Positions 27,228 to 35,552 of a DNA stretch of 64,000 nucleotides are shown here, piece by piece. The DNA is taken from the NCBI RefSeq assembly GCF_014189535.1, contig NZ_CP050307.1, positions 1,550,001-1,614,000 on the forward strand. The letters run 5' to 3'. A program made the translations under genes and the position numbers. Below the pieces are notes generated by a model. The model made no database searches and was not told where the DNA came from. It was given only the letters and a program-made list of their open reading frames with translations. Origin of the DNA: Rhizobium lusitanum (GTDB lineage: Bacteria; Pseudomonadota; Alphaproteobacteria; Rhizobiales; Rhizobiaceae). The stretch's first letter is position 1. Every line of letters begins with the position of its first letter.

Positions 27228-27898
27228 TGTCATTTCGCCCCCAGGATTGGCCTACCACCTTGCATTGGGAGTCGGAAACTAATGGCATCCCATCCGATCA
27301 AGTCGGGCGGTTCTCGCGAGAGGCTTAAGGTAGTATTTCGCCCCCTCCCGCAAACGACCCCTGAAAGGCCGAAACGGAGTGGAGGACGGCCAGGGACAAG
27401 GTTTTTTGTCTCGCGAGGAATGGGCGCTTTAGCGCACAGGGGAAGAAAACGATCCGGCCGTTGCAGATGCCGATAGAGCCGAGCATCGCGAGGCGGTCTT
27501 CGGTCAGACATGCCCCATCGAGACCGCAGTGGACGTGCCAGCTGTCAGATAAAGGGGTACGGCAATGGCCTCATCGAGTGGTGACCAATGGAAATGGGTG
27601 CATAACGCCCACAAGCACCGACCGAGTGATCGAAGCCAACGCCGCATGTGGGAGGTTGCAGGAAACGGTGCGTTGCTTCCTCGCGTAGCTGGTTGTGGTG
27701 CCATGCCCGATGGATGACAAGACTGACGCGTGCTCACTCCCCCACTCGCAGCTTCAGACGGACCACGCCCCGGCCGGAAGACCAATCAGGGCTTCAAGCC
27801 GCACGATGTTTTCCGCCGGTCAACCCATTCCTTGAAACCACGAACGGCGGGGTCGCGAGGAGCAACCTGGCCGCCAATCGACTTCACCAAATTTAGTG
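27228..27898. other. intergenic stretch without recognisable gene
   Basis: About 670 bp with short frames on both strands but no start signals or family motifs that I can name. A minus-strand frame at 27795-27895 (GGQVAPRDPAVRGFKEWVDR) looks protein-like but is too short to identify. It is probably degraded sequence. Confidence 0.4.
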
Positions 27899-28837
27899 CT
27901 AGCTTTGCGTGACATCGGCAAGCGGGGCCGCTTTACCCTTGAGCGCGAGGCACCCGCCGGGCCATGCACCTTCATCTGCTCCCAGCACTGTCTGAAGCCA
28001 GGCGAGCGTCAGACGCCTCAAAGCTTCCAGAACGTCAGGCGCCTCGGTCTCGGTCTCCTTTGCGTCAAGCCCGGCGATCCCGCCCAGCCCGTGACCGACG
28101 CCGTGCAACATCAACAGCGCTTCTGCGCCCGGCGCATCGTGAAACGCATCCGCATGCCATTCAGGGCCACGGCTCGTGAAATGCGGATCGTCCGCATCAC
28201 CGCAAACGACAAGGCTGGGCGTCGTCAGCGTCGAGAATTCAACGTCGAAGAACGGAAACCGTGCGGCGTTCTCATCAGTCATGTCCTTTCCGCCGCGTCC
28301 CGGCGCAGCCAGCAGGATACCTGCCGAAATGCGTGGATCGGAGAAATCCTCACCATTCAGCTGCGCGCCTAGCAGGAGCCCAACGGTGTGCCCGCCGAAG
28401 GAATGACCGACGGCGGCGATGCACGAATGATCCATCCGGCCAGCAATGGCGGGCGCCTGCCGCTCTACCTCGTGTAACTGGTTGAGAATAGCCTTCATCT
28501 CCTCGACGCGCTCGCGCCAGAAGAACGGCGCGCCGGGCGCATCTGAAGGCAAGCCACCGACGCGCGAACTCGCATGCGTCGGCTGGATTACCGCGAAACC
28601 CCGTTCCGCCCAAAACTGGACGAGCGGCGCGTAACCGTCTTTCGACGGAATATAGTTGGACGGGCCGAACCCATGCGACAGCAGCACGATGGGAAGGTTG
28701 CCGCCGGTCGCCGGTGCGGTCAGACGCAGTTCCAGCGGTTGGCGGCCGGGCATCGGCAAACGGATTGGGGTATAGGCCACGGTGAGAGTGGCCTCAGGCG
28801 CAGGAATATGTTCGGCGAGACCGATCAGGTTGTTCAT
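27899..28837 (-). CDS. alpha/beta hydrolase, chlorophyllase/dienelactone-hydrolase-like
   Basis: A 312-aa hydrolase beginning MNNLIGLAEHIP. The oxyanion region is LPIVLLSHGFGPSNY, the nucleophile elbow is GHSFGGH, an acidic residue lies in VVCGDADDPHF and the catalytic His in HGVGHGLGG. There is no signal peptide, so it is cytoplasmic. It is the second gene after an SDR on the same strand, 37 bp downstream. The pair may process an ester or lactone. Substrate unknown. Confidence 0.83.
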   Translation of the reverse strand: MNNLIGLAEHIPAPEATLTVAYTPIRLPMPGRQPLELRLTAPATGGNLPIVLLSHGFGPSNYIPSKDGYAPLVQFWAERGFAVIQPTHASSRVGGLPSDAPGAPFFWRERVEEMKAILNQLHEVERQAPAIAGRMDHSCIAAVGHSFGGHTVGLLLGAQLNGEDFSDPRISAGILLAAPGRGGKDMTDENAARFPFFDVEFSTLTTPSLVVCGDADDPHFTSRGPEWHADAFHDAPGAEALLMLHGVGHGLGGIAGLDAKETETEAPDVLEALRRLTLAWLQTVLGADEGAWPGGCLALKGKAAPLADVTQS

Positions 28838-28874
28838 GGTCCAGATGCTTAAGCATTGATTTCCGTAGTCGTCT

Positions 28875-29633
28875 TCAGGCCACCGAGTGGACCGCCTCGC
28901 GGAACCGGGTTTGCGCATCCGCGCCGGCTGGAGTTTTCATCGGCGCTTCCGGTTCCGTGACAGCACGCCAGACGGCCTCTGCCACGTCTTCCGGCGTCGT
29001 GAATTCTATGCCAGAACGCAGCGTTGTCAGGTAGTCGTGAACGAATGCGCTATACGGCTCGGGGATGTCCATTCCCATACGGGCGACGGCATTCTTGCCC
29101 AACCCGGTCGTCGGCGCCGAACCCGGCAGAACAAGTTTGGCGCGGACGCCAAAGAGAGCCGCTTCAAGAGCGAGACTTTCCGTGAAAGCGTTCAGCGCTG
29201 CCTTGCTGGCGCTGTAGACGGAGAGTGCCGGCAGCGGTTTGAGGGTGACGCTGGAGCTGACGTTGACGATAACGCCTGACCGACGGATACGCATTTGCGG
29301 AAGAACGGCTTTGGTCATCGCCATTGCGCCGAACACGTTCGTTTCGAACAGTTCGTGGATTTTCGACATTTCGGCGCCTTCCAGTACATTGAGCATGCCG
29401 ACGCCGGCATTGTTGACCAGAGCATCGATCGGCCCCGCCGCTTCCACCGCCTCCGTGATGCTATCCGCGTTGGTCACGTCCAGCGCCAGGATTTTGAGCT
29501 TTTCGCTATGGGGTATCAGATCGCTCTGCGGCGTGCGCATGGTCGCGACCACGTCCCATCCTGCGGTCACAAATGTTTGCGCGATTGCAAGACCGAAGCC
29601 GGATGAGCAACCGGTGATGAGGATGTTTGGCAT
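28875..29633 (-). CDS. short-chain dehydrogenase/reductase (SDR)
   Basis: A 252-aa SDR. The cofactor loop is TGCSSGFGLAIA, the structural motif NNAGVG, and the catalytic residues lie in VNVSSSVTL and YSASKAALNAF. It is divergent from the AraC regulator and co-directional with the alpha/beta hydrolase. An inverted repeat of CGGACT half-sites in the shared intergenic space suggests control by that AraC protein. Confidence 0.88.
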   Translation of the reverse strand: MPNILITGCSSGFGLAIAQTFVTAGWDVVATMRTPQSDLIPHSEKLKILALDVTNADSITEAVEAAGPIDALVNNAGVGMLNVLEGAEMSKIHELFETNVFGAMAMTKAVLPQMRIRRSGVIVNVSSSVTLKPLPALSVYSASKAALNAFTESLALEAALFGVRAKLVLPGSAPTTGLGKNAVARMGMDIPEPYSAFVHDYLTTLRSGIEFTTPEDVAEAVWRAVTEPEAPMKTPAGADAQTRFREAVHSVA

Positions 29634-29680
29634 ATTCTGTCTCCTGACGATTAACTTACCGAGAGATGGACCACCAAACT

Positions 29681-29726
29681 CGGACTTGCTATATTTGATT
29701 GTCCGATACCTTTTAGCATGAGTCCG
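29681..29726. promoter_or_regulatory. inverted repeat of CGGACT half-sites between SDR and araC
   Basis: CGGACTTGCTA and TAGCATGAGTCCG face each other across about 22 bp. Both the CGGACT arms and the inner GCTA/TAGC arms are mirrored. It lies 5-50 bp ahead of the AraC start and 48-93 bp ahead of the divergent SDR start. This fits an AraC-type operator. Confidence 0.55.
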
Positions 29727-29731
29727 AAATT

Positions 29732-30631
29732 ATGACCGATCCAGTTGCCGAAGTCGTTTCCCTGCTCAAGCCAAGCCCCTCGATCTCAAAGCTGGTGACG
29801 GGCGGTGGTCAGTGGCTCGTCGAGCGCACCGAACTTGGAAGCCCCTTTTATTGCGCCGTGGTCGAAGGCCATTGCCGGATGACGATCACCGGTCGTGAGC
29901 CGATGTTGCTGACAGCCGGCGACTTCGTGCTGGTTCCGGAAATCTTCTCGTTCACAATGAGCAGCCTGGAACCGCCGCTCCGCGGAGCGCTTGCCCAGCG
30001 TCTGGAGACCAGCCCGGGTGTCTTCCGGCTCGGAGACCCCGAAACACCTACCGAAATCAAGGCGATGGTTGGTCACTGCGCCTTTGGCTCGGATGACAAG
30101 GCTCTTCTCGTCTCACTGCTGCCGGAGGTCATCCATGTCCAAGGCGAAGAGCGGCTGATGATGCTGGTCGGGATGATAAACGACGAAACGAGAGCCGACC
30201 GTACCGCCCGTGAGATGGTGCTTCACCGGTTGTTGGAGGTGCTGTTGATCGAAGCGTTGCGATCAACGGCAAGTACGGCGGCCCCGCCCGGCCTCCTGCG
30301 CGGTATGGCCGATCCGCTGCTGGCACCGACCTTGCGCCGGATTCACGCAGATCCGGGCCGCAGCATGACGGTGGAAACACTCGCGCGGGATGCCGCCATG
30401 TCCCGTTCGACCTTCTTCGATCGTTTCCGGAAGGAGGTTGGCGTGGCCCCGATGGAATACGCGACCGGCTGGCGCATGGCGCTGGCGAAGGAATTCCTTC
30501 GCAAGGATGTTGCCACGGCAGAGATCGCGCAACGCGTCGGCTATGGCTCGGCAAGCGCCTTCAGCGTCGCGTTCAGTCGGCATGTGGGAATGCCGCCCGG
30601 CGCCTATTCTCGGGAAAACACTTCTGGGTAA
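29732..30631 (+). CDS. AraC-family transcriptional regulator with cupin_6 domain
   Basis: A 299-aa regulator. The N-terminal cupin-like part (CRMTITGREPMLLTAGDFVL) would sense a small ligand. The C-terminal double HTH runs from about residue 200 (TVETLARDAAMSRSTFFDRF, TAEIAQRVGYGSASAFSVAF). Regulators of this kind usually control an adjacent, divergent oxidoreductase gene, which fits the SDR here. Confidence 0.88.
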   Translation: MTDPVAEVVSLLKPSPSISKLVTGGGQWLVERTELGSPFYCAVVEGHCRMTITGREPMLLTAGDFVLVPEIFSFTMSSLEPPLRGALAQRLETSPGVFRLGDPETPTEIKAMVGHCAFGSDDKALLVSLLPEVIHVQGEERLMMLVGMINDETRADRTAREMVLHRLLEVLLIEALRSTASTAAPPGLLRGMADPLLAPTLRRIHADPGRSMTVETLARDAAMSRSTFFDRFRKEVGVAPMEYATGWRMALAKEFLRKDVATAEIAQRVGYGSASAFSVAFSRHVGMPPGAYSRENTSG

Positions 30632-30665
30632 CGCTGGCGGTACAAAATGTGGAGCAGGCGGTCCC

Positions 30666-31556
30666 TCACCTGCCGATGTAGGCCGCCAGTTCATCGGGCG
30701 TTCCATTGGGAAAAGCCTGCTTCAGAAAATCCAGGAAGGCAGATACACGCGCGCTCAACAGACGCTTCGACGGGTAAAGCGCCCACAGCGCGACCTCGGA
30801 TCCCTCGATATCGCCCCAGTGCAGCAAAGTGCCGTCGGCCAGATCGTGACTCACCAGCGAAATCGGCATGCGAGCAGCGCCTACGCCGGTTCGCACGGCA
30901 TCCCGAACCATGATGAGTGACGACAGGGCGAGGATGGGCTCGATCCCGATCGTCACCGATCCTTCCGAAGTCACGAGGTTCCAGGTCTGCCGATCGCCGG
31001 CCCCGCGCACGACACCAGGCGCTAAGAGATCTGCCGCCGGTCGGGGAAGATCGGGGCTTGCCACGACGACCAGGCGATCATGCAGAAAGGCTCGGCCGAC
31101 AAGACTTTCGTCTGGGTCCGGATTGACCCGGATGACCAGATCATAGCCTTCCTCGATCATGTCCACGGCTCGGTCTTCCGTCGTGACTTCCAACCGCACG
31201 TCGGGATATTTCAGTGCAAAGCCCGCCGCGATCCTGCCCATGGCGGTCTGCGAAAACAAAAGCGGCGCGCTAATCCGTAACCTGCCGCGCGGCTTTTCCG
31301 CACCCGAGGCAATAGCGGCCGCCGTTTCGTCGAGTTCCGTCAGCAGAGCGGTTGTCCGCTCATGAAGGGCGCGTCCTTCCTCGGTGAGTTTCAGGTTACG
31401 CGCGCCACGTTCAAATAGTCGAAGCTGAAGGGCGGCCTCCAGTTCCGTCACCCGTCGGGACAAGGTCGCTTTGGGACGGCCGGACGCCCGTGACGCTTTG
31501 CCGAAGCCACCGTGACGCGCGACAAGGTTGAAATCAGCAAGGGCGACAAGATCCAT
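30666..31556 (-). CDS. LysR-family transcriptional regulator
   Basis: A 296-aa LysR protein. The HTH lies in residues 1-60 (NLVARHGGFGKASRASGR, ATLSRRVTELEAALQLRLFE). The effector domain carries LRISAPLLFSQTAMG and VVASPDLPRP. It is divergent from the NmrA-like gene, with an ACTGT-N8-ACAGT dyad between them, so it probably regulates that operon and itself. Confidence 0.88.
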   Translation of the reverse strand: MDLVALADFNLVARHGGFGKASRASGRPKATLSRRVTELEAALQLRLFERGARNLKLTEEGRALHERTTALLTELDETAAAIASGAEKPRGRLRISAPLLFSQTAMGRIAAGFALKYPDVRLEVTTEDRAVDMIEEGYDLVIRVNPDPDESLVGRAFLHDRLVVVASPDLPRPAADLLAPGVVRGAGDRQTWNLVTSEGSVTIGIEPILALSSLIMVRDAVRTGVGAARMPISLVSHDLADGTLLHWGDIEGSEVALWALYPSKRLLSARVSAFLDFLKQAFPNGTPDELAAYIGR

Positions 31557-31578
31557 GATCGTTCCACTTGTGAGACAA

Positions 31579-31596
31579 ACTGTCTAATTTAACAGT
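31579..31596. promoter_or_regulatory. ACTGT-N8-ACAGT dyad between lysR and nmrA-like operon
   Basis: A perfect 5-8-5 inverted repeat with AT-rich centre lies 23 bp from the LysR start. Dyads of this kind in divergent LysR promoters are usual recognition sites. Confidence 0.5.
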
Positions 31597-31662
31597 CTAT
31601 TTGGATAATAATGAACCAGTCATATTCCGGGTGTCAAGCAATACCAACCTGGAGAAAATCCC

Positions 31663-32532
31663 ATGACCATTCTCGTTACCGGCGCCACCGGCAATATCGG
31701 CGGCCAAGTCATCCAGCACCTCATCGATCGCGGCGCTGATGTCCGCGCGCTCGTCCGCGACCCCTCCAAGGCCAATTTCCCGGCGGGCGTTGCCGTCGCC
31801 AAAGGTGACTTTCTCGACGTCGACTCCCTGCGTACCGCCTTCGACGGTGTATCGACGCTCTTCCTGCTGAACGCTGTCGCACCAGACGAATTCACCCAGG
31901 CTTTGATCGCCCTCAACGTCGCCCGCTCGGTTGGCGTTGAGCGGATCGTGTACCTGTCGGTCATTCACCCTGATGTCTACGTGAACGTGCCGCACTTCGC
32001 CGGAAAATTCGGCGTCGAGCGGATGATCGAGCAGATGGGCTTTCACGCCACCATCCTGCGTCCGGCCTACTTCATCCAGAACGATCTGACGATCAAGGAC
32101 GTCATCACTGGCTATGGCGTCTATCCAATGCCCGTCGGGACCAAGGGCCTCGCCATGATCGACGTGCGCGATATTGCGGAGATTGCCGCCCTTGAACTGC
32201 TGCGACGCGAACAGGCCGCACAGCCGCTCCCGATCACTCGCATCAATTTGGTCGGTCCAGACACCCTTACCGGAGCGGATATCGCCGCCATCTGGTCGGA
32301 CGTGCTCGCTCGCCAGATCAACTACGGCGGTGGCGATACTGCTGCCTTCGAGCAGAACCTCAAGCAGTTCATGCCGCCTTGGATGGCTTACGACATGCGA
32401 ATGATGGGCGATCGATTTTTAACAGATGGCATGCTGCCCGAGGGCAGTGATGTCGAGCGCCTGACGACGCTTCTTGGGCGTCCGCTGCGCTCCTATCGCG
32501 ACTTCGCCTCAGAAACCGCTGCTTCTGCCTGA
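31663..32532 (+). CDS. NmrA/YtfG-type NAD(P)-binding protein
   Basis: A 289-aa atypical SDR. The nucleotide loop is VTGATGNIGGQV, followed by VRALVRDPSKANF. It lacks the classical YxxxK active site, which fits NmrA-like redox sensors and QOR2-type quinone reductases. It is the first gene of a rightward three-gene set controlled by a divergent LysR. It may reduce quinones or sense the NADP(H) ratio. Confidence 0.85.
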   Translation: MTILVTGATGNIGGQVIQHLIDRGADVRALVRDPSKANFPAGVAVAKGDFLDVDSLRTAFDGVSTLFLLNAVAPDEFTQALIALNVARSVGVERIVYLSVIHPDVYVNVPHFAGKFGVERMIEQMGFHATILRPAYFIQNDLTIKDVITGYGVYPMPVGTKGLAMIDVRDIAEIAALELLRREQAAQPLPITRINLVGPDTLTGADIAAIWSDVLARQINYGGGDTAAFEQNLKQFMPPWMAYDMRMMGDRFLTDGMLPEGSDVERLTTLLGRPLRSYRDFASETAASA

Positions 32533-32568
32533 GGCAGGCGCCCACAATTTTAAACAAGGACCATCGTC

Positions 32569-33042
32569 ATGATCTATTCGACCACAACAGTCCCGGTGAA
32601 TCCGGAAGGCGAAACCAAACTCACCCGGGAGCAGGTCTGGAAGGGTCTGGAGCTGAAGGCGCGCGATGCGCGCCTCTTTCTCCCGCCCGGCCTCTGCACC
32701 CGCTGTGACGTCGTTGAGGAGAGCCCGACGCACTTCGTGCGCGAAGCTACCATTGTCGGCTCCGACATCAGGGAGATCATCACCCTCGAGCCAGAGAGCA
32801 AGGTCACCTTCTTCCAGTCAACCGGCCCACGCGAAGGCGCCATTATCAACGAGTTGTTCGAGGACGAAGCCGGCGCACTGCAGCTGAAGTTCTACTGCTA
32901 CCTCGGCCTGCGCGGTAAGGAACCTGATGGCCCAGAGGAACAGGCCGAGCAGACGCAGTTTGACAGCGATAAGGGCTACAAATCGGCCCTGCTGTCGACG
33001 CTGAAGCGGACCCGCGAACTTCTCGCGGAGGGCAGGCTCTGA
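32569..33042 (+). CDS. DUF1857 (AtaL-like) SRPBCC-fold protein
   Basis: A 157-aa protein of the AtaL/DUF1857 group in the START/SRPBCC superfamily, which forms a hydrophobic ligand pocket. Visible landmarks are LTREQVWKGLELKARDAR, IREIITLEPESKVTFFQSTG and LQLKFYCYLGLRG. There is no signal peptide. It lies 36 bp after the NmrA-like gene in the same operon. Biochemical role unknown. Confidence 0.78.
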   Translation: MIYSTTTVPVNPEGETKLTREQVWKGLELKARDARLFLPPGLCTRCDVVEESPTHFVREATIVGSDIREIITLEPESKVTFFQSTGPREGAIINELFEDEAGALQLKFYCYLGLRGKEPDGPEEQAEQTQFDSDKGYKSALLSTLKRTRELLAEGRL

Positions 33043-33111
33043 TTATCACCAGCATCCAACCCAACAGGGCGGCCTCCTGAGAGGCTCCCGCTTTTCAAGA
33101 GGAGCACGACA

Positions 33112-33780
33112 ATGACCACGTTTACGACCGATAAAACTCTCGCCGCTGCGCCGAAGATCCTGATCCTCGGCGCAACCGGGCCAACCGGCCGCCACATCGT
33201 CAGCCAGGCCGTCAGCCGCGGCTACGATGTAACCCTCCTCGTGCGCTCGCCAGAAAAGGCCGCAGACATGAAGGGAGCGAAGATCGTCGTTGGAGACGCC
33301 CGTGACGAGAAGGTGTTGCGCCAGGCCGTCAAGGGTCGCGATGCTGTGATTAGCGCGCTTGGCACACCAGCCAGCCCATTTCGCCAAGTCACGCTTCTTT
33401 CGACCGCGACTCGATCGCTTGTCAGCGCCATGAACGCAGAGCGCGTCTCGCGTCTCGTGACCATCACCGGTATGGGCGCTGGCGACAGCGCAGGACACGG
33501 CGGTTTCCTCTTCGACAAGGTGATCTTCCCTCTGCTCCTGCGTAAGGTCTATGCCGACAAGAATCGACAGGAGGCCATCATCAGGGACAGCGGACTTGAC
33601 TGGACCATTGTTCGTCCTTCGATCCTCAACAACAAGTCTGGGCGCACCACGATTCAGACGCTCACGAACTTGAACCAGTTCCGCGGAGGCTCCATTTCGC
33701 GCGAAGACGTTGCGACCTTCGTGCTGGATCAAGTCAACACGGATCGCTGGCTACATAAGTTGCCGTTGATCACTTGGTAG
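33112..33780 (+). CDS. NAD(P)-binding SDR-like protein (NmrA/YwnB type)
   Basis: A 222-aa Rossmann protein. The loop ILGATGPTGRHIVSQA is followed by VTLLVRSPEKAADM and later by LDWTIVRPSILNNKSG. It resembles small flavin/biliverdin-reductase-like SDRs without a full catalytic triad. An AAGAGGAG precedes the start. It is the third gene of the LysR-controlled set and is followed by a terminator-linked small RNA candidate. Confidence 0.82.
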   Translation: MTTFTTDKTLAAAPKILILGATGPTGRHIVSQAVSRGYDVTLLVRSPEKAADMKGAKIVVGDARDEKVLRQAVKGRDAVISALGTPASPFRQVTLLSTATRSLVSAMNAERVSRLVTITGMGAGDSAGHGGFLFDKVIFPLLLRKVYADKNRQEAIIRDSGLDWTIVRPSILNNKSGRTTIQTLTNLNQFRGGSISREDVATFVLDQVNTDRWLHKLPLITW

Positions 33781-33889
33781 GGTTGGCTGGAATGGCCTGT
33801 CGAAGCGAAAGATGCAGGCGTGAGAGATTGCGGTCACCCAAGCCGCGATCGCATAGCTGCACTGCACAAAAATTAGGGCATACAGACTT

Positions 33890-34005
33890 CAGCTGATGCA
33901 CATGGCGGCCTCCTCCCAGTTCCGCCGCAGCAGCTGTTCCCCTCTGGAGGTCCATGACCTTCACACTTTATGGGCCGCGGTTTTCCGTCGGCCCTTTTTT
34001 CTTTT
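33890..34005 (+). ncRNA. candidate small RNA with one CCTCCTCCC-loop hairpin
   Basis: GGCGG and CCGCC enclose CCTCCTCCCAGTT (33904-33926). CATGG (33901) and CCATG (33952) form an outer stem. The unit ends in a Rho-independent terminator. The loop is an anti-Shine-Dalgarno sequence like those of alphaproteobacterial cuckoo/CcsR small RNAs. A GGAGG at 33946-33950 could alternatively pair with the CCTCC. The 5' end is a guess. Confidence 0.55.
33972..34005 (+). terminator. Rho-independent terminator
   Basis: GGGCCGCGG, a TTTT loop, CCGTCGGCCC, then TTTTTTCTTTT. It is strong and oriented to end rightward transcripts. Confidence 0.8.
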
Positions 34006-34232
34006 CAGAAGCAGGTCGCAACGGCGTTGCGGGCATTGGAGAAAAGCGGGGCCTGAGCCCCGCGGCTCGGCTACTCGAAGACTGACATCTGGGCAGTCGC
34101 GGCTTGTCTGCCGACCGAGTTCGCGGGCTGTTCGACCGTGCGCTCGTAAGGCTTCCAGGTTTCGCCGGTGATGGTGTAGCGTCCGACCCACGACCGCACG
34201 TCTTCAGCTGATGGCGCAAGCAGCGCTGCCGG

Positions 34233-34805
34233 ATGCACCAGTTTTCCCTCGGCAAAATGCTCGACAAGAGCCGCAAGGGTACACGCGTGTACCTCTACGG
34301 CTCTGATATCCCCGACTGGCTTATGACGTTGGCAACCGATGCCAGGTTCGTGCGCCGAGGTCATGGACTATTCCGTGAAGAGACAAGCGGCGTCGAGAAC
34401 AGCGAATTTAGCCTGTCAGATGAACCAGATGAGGAGAGGGCCATGAGCCCGTGGCGATGGCCTATCAAAATGTCATCGGCCGAGCGGGCTATATTGGAGG
34501 CTCTTGATGAATTACCGAAAAACGAGAGCTTTCACAGCATCGACATGATGTTTCAGGGAATGGTCAATCTACGCCCAAAATTGTTGACGGCGCTACTTGC
34601 CCAATGTCGTAGCGTGAAGGTGAAACGCCTCTTCTTCGTCTATGCAGACAAGCACGCGCATGCGTGGCTCAAGCATATCGATAGGTCACAGATCGATATG
34701 GGACGCGGCGATCGTGCACTTGTCCCAGGTGGCCGGCTTCACCCGATTTATCGCATTACGGTCCCTGCGGACCTTGTCCGACAGGAGCATACAGATGGCG
34801 CGTGA
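34233..34805 (+). pseudogene. AbiEi-type antitoxin, N-terminally truncated
   Basis: About 190 codons give the C-terminal domain of AbiEi antitoxins of type IV toxin-antitoxin systems (MSSAERAILEALDELPKNES, CRSVKVKRLFFVYADKHAHA, LKHIDRSQIDMG). The N-terminal winged-HTH half normally present (about 100 residues) is absent. The cognate AbiEii nucleotidyltransferase gene should follow directly, but only a start resembling it (MARDRYMRQ) remains. The locus is therefore a disarmed relic. Confidence 0.75.
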
Positions 34806-35007
34806 TCGCTACATGCGGCAGCCCATCCACTTGGGTGTAGTTGCAGCCTCTATCATTCTCGCAGTCCTAATTTATATCTTCATGAAGGAAGCGCTTGCTG
34901 TCACCGGCGAGGCCGAGCAGACGGCGGAATCCCCAACCGTTTCATTCATTAAAAATATTGCTACTTTTTCTGCTCGCCAGTCTGGAACAAGGAGATCGCT
35001 ATGGTGA
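34795..35007 (+). CDS. small membrane protein fused to an AbiEii-like start
   Basis: A 70-aa frame that begins MARDRYMRQ, as AbiEii toxins do, then continues into an unrelated hydrophobic helix (LGVVAASIILAVLIYIFM) and a polar tail. GGAGCAT lies upstream, and the start overlaps the antitoxin end by 11 bp. It may be a chimera created by the deletion of the toxin gene, or a genuine small membrane protein starting at the second Met. Expression unproven. Confidence 0.4.
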   Translation: MARDRYMRQPIHLGVVAASIILAVLIYIFMKEALAVTGEAEQTAESPTVSFIKNIATFSARQSGTRRSLW

Positions 35008-35201
35008 AGCTTGCATATGTTTTAGGAGGACTACTCGTTTTGATCGGTCTGCTCTGGATGGGTCAGGGCAGCGGGTATTTTCCATATCCGGCCGAGAGCT
35101 TCATGATCGATCAGTCGCCCTGGATTTATCGGGGAGCTCTGGTCGCCGTTGTTGGCGTTGTGTTGATCGTACTGGCGCGACGCAAGCGGCCGCTCCCGTG
35201 A
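35001..35201 (+). CDS. small two-helix membrane protein
   Basis: A 66-aa protein with helices at about 4-22 (LAYVLGGLLVLIGLLWMGQG) and 44-60 (ALVAVVGVVLIVLA), joined by a conserved-looking loop (GYFPYPAESFMIDQ). AAGGAGA precedes the ATG. Short proteins of this pattern are common in rhizobia, with no known function. The gene faces the terminator end of the CcsR-like RNA locus. Confidence 0.65.
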   Translation: MVKLAYVLGGLLVLIGLLWMGQGSGYFPYPAESFMIDQSPWIYRGALVAVVGVVLIVLARRKRPLP

Positions 35202-35209
35202 CTGCCCCT

Positions 35210-35375
35210 GCCCAAAACGAAAAAGCCTGCCGCGGGAGGAGGTGCGGCAGGCTTTTCGAAAAGAACCGAACAGCAGCTGGGAGGAGGAGTGCCGCTGTTC
35301 CGACAGACGTCCCTGGGAGGAGGAGTGGGCCTTCTGAAACCGAAGCTCTGCGGGAGGAGTTGCATCGCTTCGATG
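35210..35375 (-). ncRNA. CcsR/cuckoo-like small RNA locus, four hairpins with CCUCCUCC loops
   Basis: Read on the minus strand, four successive hairpins each expose CTCCTCC(C) in the loop. The stems are CGAAGC/GCTTCG (35341-35372), CAGAAGGCCC/GGGACGTCTG (35304-35336), GAACAGCGGC/GCTGCTGTTC (35268-35300) and a perfect 12-bp stem AAAGCCTGCCGC/GCGGCAGGCTTT (35222-35255). The last is followed by TTTTTCGTTTT, which acts as terminator. The locus lies downstream of a DUF1127 gene on the same strand. The same architecture, a DUF1127 gene followed by four anti-SD hairpins, is known for CcaF1-CcsR1-4 in Rhodobacter. Confidence 0.8.
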
Positions 35376-35552
35376 AAAACCAGAATATCCATTCCCTCCG
35401 CACATTAAATAGACTTTGCTGCAGTGCAGCCATGCGAAAAGTGCATGATCTCAGATAGATCTCCAGCACAGCGCCTCTCGTCGGTCTAGACACAGGAACG
35501 CCCGCGTCATCAGCGGGCGTGTCGTCATTCAGGTGGGCTTGGAAACAGTCGC

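Noticed and set aside
34074..34364. Minus-strand frame ending YTITGETWKPYE ... AQMSVFE
   Set aside because: It looks protein-like and may be the end of a lost gene, but I cannot name it and it overlaps the AbiEi fragment, so I do not annotate it.
35492..35520. CGCCCGC/GCGGGCG hairpin after the DUF1127 gene as a terminator
   Set aside because: There is no T-run on the minus strand. It is more likely a processing or attenuation structure between the gene and the small RNAs.
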